Source: Planctomycetaceae bacterium UBA6163 (lineage in GTDB: Bacteria; Planctomycetota; Planctomycetia; Pirellulales; Pirellulaceae). Taken from it: 7,527 nucleotides of DNA. Below, one piece after another: positions 1-7,527 of the stretch. Where the stretch lies: the NCBI GenBank assembly GCA_002428205.1, contig DIUH01000272.1:51691-59217 (forward strand), written 5' to 3'. The translations under genes and the position numbers were made by a program. Below the pieces are notes generated by a model. It saw only the letters and a program-made list of their open reading frames with translations, ran no database searches and had not been told where the DNA came from. Every line of letters starts with the position of its first letter. Position 1 is the first letter of the stretch.

Positions 1-361
1 CCATTTCGGCTCCGTACATATCGGCGGAATACGATGCTCCGCCACCCGAGTCGCCGTAAGTTTCCAGGCCCGTCGGTGCACCGGTGCTCATCCCCGGTGG
101 CGCCGAGGGCTGGCCAGAACTGCCACCGGAATCGCCCATCGCAGCCGAGTTTTGGGCCGCGGCGGCGGCGTTTGCGGAGTTTTGGATTCCGATTCCGATC
201 GCGTTGGCATTGCCACCGCCCTGAGCCCAAGCGGGTATCGATGATGCGGTCAAACAGGCCGCCACAATTGCGATCGCAGTCAGTCGCGAAAGCTGGGGTC
301 GGGTTAGATTCGCAGCGAAGGGCCCGAAAGGCTCAATAGCCGATCCGCCGGAGATGAGCAT
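1..361 (-). CDS. Exported Gly/Ala/Asn/Ser-rich protein, N-terminal part (runs off left edge)
   Basis: The minus strand is open from the ATG at 361-359 to the window edge, giving the first 120 residues of a protein whose end is not visible. Residues 21-46 look like an export signal: a basic stretch (RPQLSR), a hydrophobic core from L27 to about A41, and an AWA-Q cleavage site after residue 46. VAAC at 33-36 also fits a lipobox, so a lipoprotein is an alternative. After the signal the chain is low in complexity: Asn/Ala/Gly-rich from 48 to 75 with two copies of QNSA, then Gly/Ser/Pro-rich, then Gly/Ser/Tyr-rich to residue 120. I do not recognise a family. The frame is open upstream to a TAA near 520. 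A GTG at 403-401 with GGGAG ten bases before it is an alternative start, but ATG gives the more normal signal length. It is transcribed divergently from the large surface-protein gene. Confidence 0.7.
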   Translation of the reverse strand, partial: MLISGGSAIEPFGPFAANLTRPQLSRLTAIAIVAACLTASSIPAWAQGGGNANAIGIGIQNSANAAAAAQNSAAMGDSGGSSGQPSAPPGMSTGAPTGLETYGDSGGGASYSADMYGAEM

Positions 362-841
362 TTGAATGAGATTTTGACGAGGGATCGGGTTTTGGGTAAG
401 CACGAGCGGCACACTCCCTATTTTTTCGATCAAGGTTTTTGGGCCCGCGCGGCAAAAGTGATCCTGTCGCCCCTCAGGCTGATTTTCGTAGTGTAAACGA
501 TTTTGTGGCGTGACGGCGCTTTAAAAAAGTGTCTAACCGACAGATTTCTGCAGCAAGAAAGGAACTTTGATAGCCAACACGCTTCAAAATCGCGGCCTGT
601 TGCCCTGGTCTGCATCGAAAGAATCGGCAGGCGAGGATGGACGATGGTAAAAAACGTTAGGTTTGGCGGACTAAACTGACGTGAATCGCGATCGCCAAAA
701 ACAGGTTGCTGTGTAAGATGGGTGGTCAGTGATTACCGAGTGTTCCGGTAGTCAGGTCGATCGAATCGATCTAATCTGGCGATCTTTTCCAAACGGCTCC
801 GATTCTCGGCCAGCTCTCCTGAACGACGACGACTAACCACG
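362..841. other. Intergenic region between divergent genes
   Basis: This 480-bp stretch separates two divergently transcribed genes for exported proteins and should hold both promoters, but I see no convincing -35/-10 pair on either strand. It has several A/T tracts (421-426, 435-439, 521-528, 648-654), a GCGATCGC palindrome at 688-695 and the inverted repeat at 730-754. A 61-codon minus-strand reading frame (430-615) is not convincing as a gene. Confidence 0.6.
730..754. promoter_or_regulatory. 9-bp inverted repeat upstream of the surface-protein gene
   Basis: TGATTACCG (730-738) pairs with CGGTAGTCA (746-754) over nine pairs, one of them G-U, around a 7-base loop. It lies about 87 bases before the ATG at 842. 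No T tract follows, so it is not an intrinsic terminator. It could be an operator or a 5' leader hairpin; the sequence does not decide which. Confidence 0.4.
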
Positions 842-3800
842 ATGAAACTGCGAACGACAACCGGCTCAGCCAGTTATGACCGCACGGCAATCAAACGCCG
901 ATTGTTGGTCGAAACTTTGTGCGATCGTCGGGTTTTGGCGGCTCTTCATGGCGTGGTTTTTGACGATGTCGACCAGTCGTGGCGGATGGAAACCGGTGAA
1001 ATCGCGTTGGCCCAGCGGTTGGTCTTTATCGACGAGAACAACAGCGGCCTGCCGGACGATGGCGAGCGATATTTTTTGACCGATTCCGAGGGCGGGTTTG
1101 CGTTCGATGAACTCGGTGGCGACGAACAGATTGTCCGTCTGCTTTCGCTTGCACCTTCGCAGGTGCAGCATTTCCCGATCGCTGTCGATTCGCTGGTCGA
1201 CAATACGTTGATCGACTTGACCTCGAGCGACTTGTTCGAAACGTCGTCCGGGTTGGGATTGTTCGGTGGGTCGACCTCAGTTTTGCGTGCCGACACAGGT
1301 CTGATTCGTGTCGATCTAGATGCCAATGAGACGGGCGATTTCGTTTTGAACGCGCGGCCGACCGGCGCAGCAATGCTGCCTGATGGTCGACTGCTGGTTT
1401 TGGCGGACGACTTGCAAGGCAACTTTGCCTTCACTTTGCTGGAGGAAAATCTCCAGCCAGTCGATTTGTTGAACACGGCGACTGGAGAAACCGGTCCGCT
1501 GCAACCCTTTGCCGGCTGGGCCAGCGTCGCCGTAGACGCCGCCGGTAACGGTGTGCTGGTACCCAGTTCGCTGGACGATTCGCCGGTTGAACTGCGGCAA
1601 TTGACTGTCGGCGAGGAGCTTACCGCATCAGCGACGTCGGTTATGGTCGCAGCCGGAACGGACGCGATCAGTGGTGGTACCACGACAACCTTGATTGCCC
1701 AGCCGACCGATGGCGGACTGGCCTTGTCGTTGTGGAGCAACTCGACGGCGACATTGATTACCCCAGAACCGGTTACGATCGCCGGAGCCAGTTCAATTCT
1801 TGGATACAGCGACGACAGCGGTTTGGTGTTCGCGTGGGTGCCAGGTGGCAATGGTGAAGCATCGGCAATCATGGTCTTGGATGCTGACGCAAACTTCGCG
1901 ACTTTGCAAACCATCGGCGATTTAGATGAATTAGTTGCCGTCGATACCCAGCGTTCGGTGATTTTCTCGCTGTCGGCCACTTCGCCTGTCTTGCGAGCGA
2001 TCGATGCGGTGACAACTGAAACTCTCGCTAAATGGGAACTGCCCCCTATTTTGCTATCATCGCTTGCGGATCGTACTGAGATCGCAATCGCACCAGGCGG
2101 CGATGCATTGGTGGTTTTGGTCGCTAGCGGAATCGCGACGGTCGCACTGACAACGGTTGATGCGCATCGAGTTCGCACAGACGGTTCAACGCCGACTTAT
2201 CCCCTGCGTTTTGCGGTGCGTGTGGAGGGCGAGAATGTGCCTCCGCGTTATCAAGATGTGCCCAGTTTCGTGGCGACCCAGGGCAGCCCTCTGATCTTGG
2301 CCCAAGGGGCTCTTAAGCAGGGAGCGGTCGATGATGACGAAGACCCATTTGTCGTCGTACGGGCAACTTCGCCCAGCGGCGGAACGGTCCGCATCACTCC
2401 TGGCGGTGCGTTAACCTACACAGCGCACCCCGGTTTTATCGGCATCGATTCGTTTCAGGTGTTCTTGCATGATGGGCGTGGCGCGTCGGAATTGACGACG
2501 ATCGAAATCACGGTTCTGCCGCCGGTTGATCCAGCCCCCGAAGTGATCGTCGACGTGAATCCCGTGCCCGAAAATGCACGTCCGGGTTTCGTCGCAGCAA
2601 CCATTCAGACGATCGGCTTTGGGAATCGACCGCTAGTGCTTGCTGTTAACGACCCTCGATTCGAAGTTGTCGATAATGCGATTGTGGTCGGCCAAAACGC
2701 AGTGCTGAATTACGAAGAACAGCACCTAATTTCGGCGACATTGACCGCGTCGGACCCGGATACCGGAAACGTGCTGGCGGTTAGTGCGTTTACAATCACG
2801 CTGTCAGACGAAAACGATCCGATCACAGACATCCAACCCCGTTTTGCCTCGGTTCTCGAGAACGCTGTCGGCGAAACGATCGCGGAATTAACGATCCTCG
2901 ACGACGACGCGGACGAAGAATATACGATCGAAGTATCAGACGAACGGTTCGAGGTCGTGGACCGAACGCTGCGACTTAAAGACGGCGTTTCGCTGGACTA
3001 TGAAGCCCAGCGTGAGGTCGTTCTGAACCTTGTTGCGACCGACAAGCGAGGTGGTGATTCATTTTCGATCGATTTCATTGTGACGGTTTTGGATGTCAAC
3101 GAGCCGATCGTTTCGATTGCCCTATCGAACGCCACCCTGGTCGAGTACGCACGCGGAGCGGTCGTAGGGACAGTCTTGATCGATGGCCACGCGGCGGACC
3201 AGCGTCAAATCCTTTCAGTTGATGATTCGCGTTTCGAAATCGTCGACGGAACGCTGAAACTTCGCGAAGGCGTGTTCCTGGTTCGGGCGGACCAACAAGA
3301 GGCCCAGGTGGTGATCACCGCTCACGATGCCGCTTTGGAGTTCGCAAGTAAGTCCGAAACGTTCCTGATCGAAGTGCTGGAGAACGTTAATCCTTTCCAC
3401 AATCCGGAAAACGCGTTTGACGTCAACTCCGACGACGAAGTTACCCCGTTGGACGCTTTGTTGATTCTCAACGCGATTTCGCAAAACGGCGGTGGCGGGC
3501 CAATTGACCAGTTTCCTCCGCCGGGACGATTCTGGGATGTTAACGGCGATGGCTTGATCACGCCTCTGGACGCCCTGTTGGTCTTAAATTACCTGAACGT
3601 TCAGAACAATCTACGTCCGACCGGCGAACCGGAAAGTTATTCGAATCCTGATTCACAATCGAACGACTCAGCCGAGGGCAACGACCTGGACGACACTGTC
3701 AGCCCATTTACGCCGTTTGAAGCGGCCGATGGCACGACCAACAGTTTTCCAGAAGATGCAGCGGACGGCAGGGCCAACGAATGGCGACGCTTTCGTCAGT

Positions 3801-4060
3801 CGTTGCGCGATAATCTTTCGCCTCTGATCCCACAACGCCTGCGAGAGCTGGACGTTCCGGGATTGGTTGTTGACGGCAAGCTTGATGTTGCGGAACTTCG
3901 CGATCGCTTGCTGGGACTTCTCAGGCCCGAGGATTGGAAAGCGCTGCAGCGGATAGAAACCATAATCCGACGCACTCCGATTGACAAAGCGACGATCGAA
4001 GCGATTGACCGTGCGCTGGTCGCTATCAACGCCGGCTGGGACGCCGAAGAGTTGGCCTAA
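842..4060 (+). CDS. Large planctomycetal surface protein with cadherin-like repeats and dockerin
   Basis: A probable secreted or cell-surface protein of 1072 residues; its ligand and exact role are unknown. Residues 19-34 (RRLLVETLCDRRVLAA) match the short N-terminal motif of many giant planctomycetal exported proteins; there is no classical signal peptide. Residues 37-105 resemble an SdrD B-like (Cna-B type) domain (GVVFDD, FIDENNSGLPDDGE). Residues 110-465 contain about six beta-rich units roughly 45 residues apart, suggesting a beta-propeller. Residues 467-560 look like a bacterial Ig/cadherin-like domain (AVDDDEDPF, GALTYTAHPGFIGIDSF). Three cadherin-like repeats follow (about 566-660, 661-755, 756-847), with linkers DENDP and DVNEP. 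A dockerin-type pair sits at 850-920 with loops DVNSDDEVTPLD (860-871) and DVNGDGLITPLD (899-910). The tail is an acidic low-complexity linker (925-975) and a helical segment (978-1072). The start at 842 lacks a Shine-Dalgarno sequence but places the N-terminal motif normally. It is probably monocistronic. Confidence 0.93.
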   Translation: MKLRTTTGSASYDRTAIKRRLLVETLCDRRVLAALHGVVFDDVDQSWRMETGEIALAQRLVFIDENNSGLPDDGERYFLTDSEGGFAFDELGGDEQIVRLLSLAPSQVQHFPIAVDSLVDNTLIDLTSSDLFETSSGLGLFGGSTSVLRADTGLIRVDLDANETGDFVLNARPTGAAMLPDGRLLVLADDLQGNFAFTLLEENLQPVDLLNTATGETGPLQPFAGWASVAVDAAGNGVLVPSSLDDSPVELRQLTVGEELTASATSVMVAAGTDAISGGTTTTLIAQPTDGGLALSLWSNSTATLITPEPVTIAGASSILGYSDDSGLVFAWVPGGNGEASAIMVLDADANFATLQTIGDLDELVAVDTQRSVIFSLSATSPVLRAIDAVTTETLAKWELPPILLSSLADRTEIAIAPGGDALVVLVASGIATVALTTVDAHRVRTDGSTPTYPLRFAVRVEGENVPPRYQDVPSFVATQGSPLILAQGALKQGAVDDDEDPFVVVRATSPSGGTVRITPGGALTYTAHPGFIGIDSFQVFLHDGRGASELTTIEITVLPPVDPAPEVIVDVNPVPENARPGFVAATIQTIGFGNRPLVLAVNDPRFEVVDNAIVVGQNAVLNYEEQHLISATLTASDPDTGNVLAVSAFTITLSDENDPITDIQPRFASVLENAVGETIAELTILDDDADEEYTIEVSDERFEVVDRTLRLKDGVSLDYEAQREVVLNLVATDKRGGDSFSIDFIVTVLDVNEPIVSIALSNATLVEYARGAVVGTVLIDGHAADQRQILSVDDSRFEIVDGTLKLREGVFLVRADQQEAQVVITAHDAALEFASKSETFLIEVLENVNPFHNPENAFDVNSDDEVTPLDALLILNAISQNGGGGPIDQFPPPGRFWDVNGDGLITPLDALLVLNYLNVQNNLRPTGEPESYSNPDSQSNDSAEGNDLDDTVSPFTPFEAADGTTNSFPEDAADGRANEWRRFRQSLRDNLSPLIPQRLRELDVPGLVVDGKLDVAELRDRLLGLLRPEDWKALQRIETIIRRTPIDKATIEAIDRALVAINAGWDAEELA
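2651..3301 (+). repeat. Three tandem cadherin-like repeat cores within the surface protein
   Basis: The same core occurs three times about 95 residues apart: DPRFEVVD...LNYEEQ (residues 604-627), DERFEVVD...LDYEAQ (700-723) and DSRFEIVD...LVRADQ (795-818). The L-D/N-Y-E element contributes acidic calcium ligands in cadherin folds. It is present in the first two copies and replaced by LVRA in the third, so the third repeat probably binds calcium poorly. Confidence 0.8.
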
Positions 4061-4067
4061 ACAACGA

Positions 4068-4127
4068 AGTGGATTGTAAATCCGCTACGTCCCGCTAACA
4101 GAGGACCGATCTGGGATCAATTTTTTT
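4068..4127 (+). terminator. Weak terminator candidate after the surface-protein gene
   Basis: AGTGGATT (4068-4075) pairs with AATCCGCT (4079-4086), eight pairs including one G-U, around a 3-base loop starting seven bases after the stop codon. No T tract follows it directly. Further on, GATC-TGG-GATC (4108-4118) is a 4-bp hairpin followed by AA and seven Ts (4121-4127). Neither is a strong intrinsic terminator alone; the first may be a 3'-end stabilising hairpin. Confidence 0.3.
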
Positions 4128-4135
4128 CGGCGGCG

Positions 4136-4225
4136 TTGCCCGCTGCGGATTGGCCCTGAAACGCTGGGCCTAGGAATCATCCGCATTGCCCGTAATGCGA
4201 TCAATTTCGCAAATTATGCGGGCAA
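4136..4225. repeat. Nested inverted and direct repeats, potential alternative RNA structures
   Basis: TTGCCCG occurs at 4136-4142 and 4186-4192, and its complement CGGGCAA at 4219-4225. One fold is a 7-bp TGCGGAT/ATCCGCA stem (4144-4150 with 4179-4185) enclosing GGCCC/GGGCC (4152-4156 with 4166-4170). A second is TTGCCCG-TAAT-GCGA (4186-4200) paired with 4207-4225, 15 pairs with two 2-base bulges and a 6-base loop. The first TTGCCCGC could pair over eight bases with 4218-4225 instead, excluding the second hairpin. No T tract follows on either strand. Confidence 0.5.
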
Positions 4226-4350
4226 AACTGAATATTCCGGCCCAGCGATTCGATCCTTAGATTCACAGCACGAGATTCTCGGCCCTCGACAGTAATCAGT
4301 TCCGGAACGAGACGCTAGCAAATTTTACTGACACCTTGTCGATGAAGCCC

Positions 4351-4378
4351 TTGACAAGATTTCCCCCATCCAGATACT
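4351..4378 (+). promoter_or_regulatory. Candidate sigma-70-type promoter for rpsL-rpsG
   Basis: A perfect -35 hexamer TTGACA (4351-4356) is followed after 16 bases by GATACT (4373-4378), which matches the -10 consensus at four of six positions. This would place the transcript start near 4385 and give rpsL a leader of about 85-90 bases. It is the best promoter match in the gap, but planctomycete promoters are not well defined, so it remains a candidate. Confidence 0.4.
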
Positions 4379-4406
4379 TGCAACTTCCTTTACGCCGGTG
4401 GCGACC

Positions 4407-4450
4407 GTCTCGGATTTTCGCGAGACTTCCCAGCGATCCGGATGACGCTG
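4407..4450 (+). promoter_or_regulatory. Two small hairpins in the presumed rpsL leader
   Basis: GTCTCG (4407-4412) pairs with CGAGAC (4421-4426) around an 8-base loop. CAGCG (4431-4435) pairs with CGCTG (4446-4450), with the self-complementary ATCCGGAT inside. They end 22 bases before the rpsL start. They could affect translation of rpsL or arise by chance; no known ribosomal-protein binding site is recognisable. Confidence 0.25.
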
Positions 4451-4472
4451 TAAACACGACAATTGACGCCTG

Positions 4473-4841
4473 ATGCCCACAATTAACCAACTGGTTCGTA
4501 AGCCCCGCAGAAAGAAGCGGACATTCAGCAAGTCTCCCGTTTTGGAGAAGTGCCCTCAGAAACAGGGCGTTTGCTTGCAGGTTCGAACGATGACTCCGAA
4601 GAAGCCGAACTCGGCGCTTCGCAAAATCACCCGTGTTCGCTTGAGCAACGGTAAAGAAGTCACCGTTTACATCCCAGGCGAAGGCCACAACTTGCAAGAA
4701 CACTCGATCGTTTTGATCCGCGGTGGTCGTGTTCGCGACTTGCCGGGTGTTCGCTACCAAGTTGTCCGCGGTTCACGCGACGCGTTGGCAGTGGCGAACC
4801 GCAAACAGGCTCGTAGCCGCTACGGCGCGAAGAAGTCGTAA
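4473..4841 (+). CDS. rpsL: 30S ribosomal protein S12
   Basis: S12 sits at the decoding centre of the 30S subunit and helps control accuracy of codon reading. The 122-residue product aligns along its full length with the short form of bacterial S12: [10 protein letters not shown] start, [11 protein letters not shown] (41-51, with K43 conserved), [12 protein letters not shown] (67-78), [13 protein letters not shown] (83-95) and a [12 protein letters not shown] end. Position 88, Lys in most bacteria and the site of classic streptomycin-resistance mutations, is Arg here (codon CGC, 4734-4736). D89, the RimO methylthiolation site in other bacteria, is kept. An in-frame TGA nine bases upstream makes the ATG at 4473 the only sensible start; no Shine-Dalgarno sequence precedes it. 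It is first in the cluster, 122 bases before rpsG, and probably shares its transcript. Confidence 0.98.
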   Translation: MPTINQLVRKPRRKKRTFSKSPVLEKCPQKQGVCLQVRTMTPKKPNSALRKITRVRLSNGKEVTVYIPGEGHNLQEHSIVLIRGGRVRDLPGVRYQVVRGSRDALAVANRKQARSRYGAKKS

Positions 4842-4873
4842 ACGATCGACGGGTATTCCCGTTCAAATCGTTT
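4840..4873 (+). promoter_or_regulatory. rpsL-rpsG intercistronic hairpin
   Basis: AAACGAT (4840-4846), overlapping the rpsL stop codon, pairs with ATCGTTT (4867-4873). Inside it ACGGG (4849-4853) pairs with CCCGT (4858-4862) around a TATT loop, giving 12 pairs with a small asymmetric internal loop. Only TTTGCC follows, so it is a poor terminator. In E. coli, S7 represses its own operon by binding the rpsL-rpsG spacer; this hairpin has the matching position, but a shared binding motif cannot be shown by eye. Confidence 0.45.
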
Positions 4874-4963
4874 GCCGTCCAACAAATACATTTGCGGCCA
4901 TTCGAAGTATTGCTGCAACGTTTCCCGTTTTCGCTCATTTTCTCGCATATTTTTTAGTTTCTG

Positions 4964-5434
4964 ATGGGTAAGATCACCGCCAGCCGCACGATGCTCAAGC
5001 CGGACCCGCGACACAATTCGCGCCTGGCGGGCAAGTTCATCAATTGCCTCATGTATGATGGCAAAAAGACAACCGCACAGATCGTTTTCTACGACGCGTT
5101 AGAGGAAATCGGTAAGCGGATTCCGGATTCTGAGCCGATTCAGGTGTTCGAGGCTGCGGTCGAAAACGTCAAGCCTTACATCGAAGTTCGCAGCAAGCGA
5201 GTCGGTGGTGCGAGTTACCAGGTTCCAATGCAAGTGAACCGGGCCCGTCAACAATCGCTTGCGATTCGCTGGCTGTTGGCCGCAGTTCGTGACAAGAAGG
5301 GCCGCCCGATGCACTTGAAGTTGGCTGACGAATTGGTCGCCGCCTACAAGAAAGAAGGCGTCGCCTACACCAAGCGTGAAAACACCCACCGTATGGCTGA
5401 CGCGAACAAGGCGTTTGCTCACTTCGCTTGGTAG
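4964..5434 (+). CDS. rpsG: 30S ribosomal protein S7
   Basis: S7 is a primary 16S rRNA-binding protein that nucleates assembly of the 30S head and lies near the E-site tRNA. The product has 156 residues, the usual bacterial length. Family marks are [15 protein letters not shown] (21-35), the [25 protein letters not shown] stretch (64-88), [12 protein letters not shown] (102-113) and the C-terminal [15 protein letters not shown] (142-156). The ATG at 4964 gives a normal N-terminus ([15 protein letters not shown]). The preceding bases are T-rich (TTTTTTAGTTTCTG) with no Shine-Dalgarno sequence. The gene ends with tandem in-frame stops, TAG then TGA. It lies 122 bases after rpsL with a hairpin in the gap, and is followed by a strong terminator, so rpsL-rpsG probably form the main transcript. 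Confidence 0.98.
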   Translation: MGKITASRTMLKPDPRHNSRLAGKFINCLMYDGKKTTAQIVFYDALEEIGKRIPDSEPIQVFEAAVENVKPYIEVRSKRVGGASYQVPMQVNRARQQSLAIRWLLAAVRDKKGRPMHLKLADELVAAYKKEGVAYTKRENTHRMADANKAFAHFAW

Positions 5435-5460
5435 TGACTCCTCGAAACGACAAACGAATG

Positions 5461-5497
5461 CCGCGATCGGATAACCTCTGGTCGCGGTTTTTTATTT
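5461..5497 (+). terminator. Intrinsic terminator between rpsG and fusA
   Basis: CCGCGATC (5461-5468) pairs with GGTCGCGG (5480-5487) over eight pairs, one of them G-U, around an 11-base loop. TTTTTTATTT (5488-5497) follows at once. It starts 26 bases after the rpsG stop. This is the clearest terminator in the window and implies that fusA is either expressed by readthrough or has its own promoter in the 54 bases before its start. Confidence 0.85.
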
Positions 5498-5551
5498 GTG
5501 TAACGTGTTCTGGCAATCACCGCCCCACCAAATCCAACGCCCCACGAAGTC

Positions 5552-7527
<1,976 letters not shown>

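Larger units (their letters stand above)
4061..4472. other. Intergenic region between the surface-protein gene and rpsL
   Basis: This 412-bp stretch contains no convincing coding sequence. It holds, in order, a hairpin right after the stop codon (4068-4086), a weak terminator candidate with a T7 tract (4108-4127), a cluster of inverted and direct repeats (4136-4225), a candidate promoter (4351-4378) and two small hairpins in the presumed rpsL leader (4407-4450). rpoC, which often precedes rpsL in bacteria, is not present here. Confidence 0.65.

Noticed and set aside
34..339. A 101-codon plus-strand frame near the left edge
   Set aside because: The translation is Arg/Ser/Pro-rich with no domain, while the opposite strand of the same region encodes a convincing signal peptide and continues to the edge.
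430..615. A 61-codon minus-strand frame in the divergent spacer
   Set aside because: It has no recognisable motif, no ribosome binding site and a basic, mixed composition typical of chance frames; it would also occupy the presumed promoter region.
946..2178. A 410-codon open frame on the minus strand inside the surface-protein gene
   Set aside because: It is antisense to a well-supported multidomain protein, has a Ser/Thr/Lys/Ala-rich low-information translation and arises from codon bias in the opposite frame.
4136..4225. Intrinsic terminator for the surface-protein gene at the repeat cluster
   Set aside because: The hairpins are stable but no T tract follows on either strand, so a simple intrinsic terminator is not supported.
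4296..4760. A 154-codon minus-strand frame over the rpsL leader and gene
   Set aside because: It is antisense to rpsL, which is certain, and has no family features.

Overview
The window reads as a chromosomal fragment from a planctomycete, most likely of the Rhodopirellula/Pirellula type. The signs are: a 1072-residue surface protein that starts with the planctomycetal ETLxDRRVLAA motif and carries cadherin-like repeats plus a dockerin-type EF-hand pair with the TPLDALLxLN signature; a short stand-alone rpsL-rpsG-fusA cluster; and no clear Shine-Dalgarno sequence before any of the four plus-strand genes. These are family-level inferences from reading the sequence; no database search was run.

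Layout. Positions 1-361 hold the N-terminal part of a minus-strand gene for an exported Gly/Ala/Asn/Ser-rich protein that runs off the left edge. Positions 362-841 are the spacer between this gene and the divergent plus-strand surface-protein gene (842-4060); it holds one good 9-bp inverted repeat. After the surface-protein gene comes a 412-bp non-coding stretch with an unusual cluster of inverted and direct repeats (4136-4225), a plausible sigma-70-type promoter (TTGACA at 4351) and small leader hairpins. Then come rpsL (S12, 4473-4841), rpsG (S7, 4964-5434), a strong intrinsic terminator (5461-5497) and fusA (EF-G, from 5552), which is cut by the right edge after 658 codons.

The last three genes form the classic str group: S12 in the decoding centre, S7 in the 30S head, and the translocase EF-G. 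Three things depart from the usual picture. S12 naturally has Arg at position 88, a residue known to give streptomycin resistance in other bacteria. A terminator separates fusA from rpsL-rpsG. The EF-G lacks the usual domain IV tip residues, including the His equivalent to E. coli H583, so its job as the main translocase is open to question. The exported protein at the left and the large adhesin-like protein belong to cell-surface biology and have no visible link to the translation genes.
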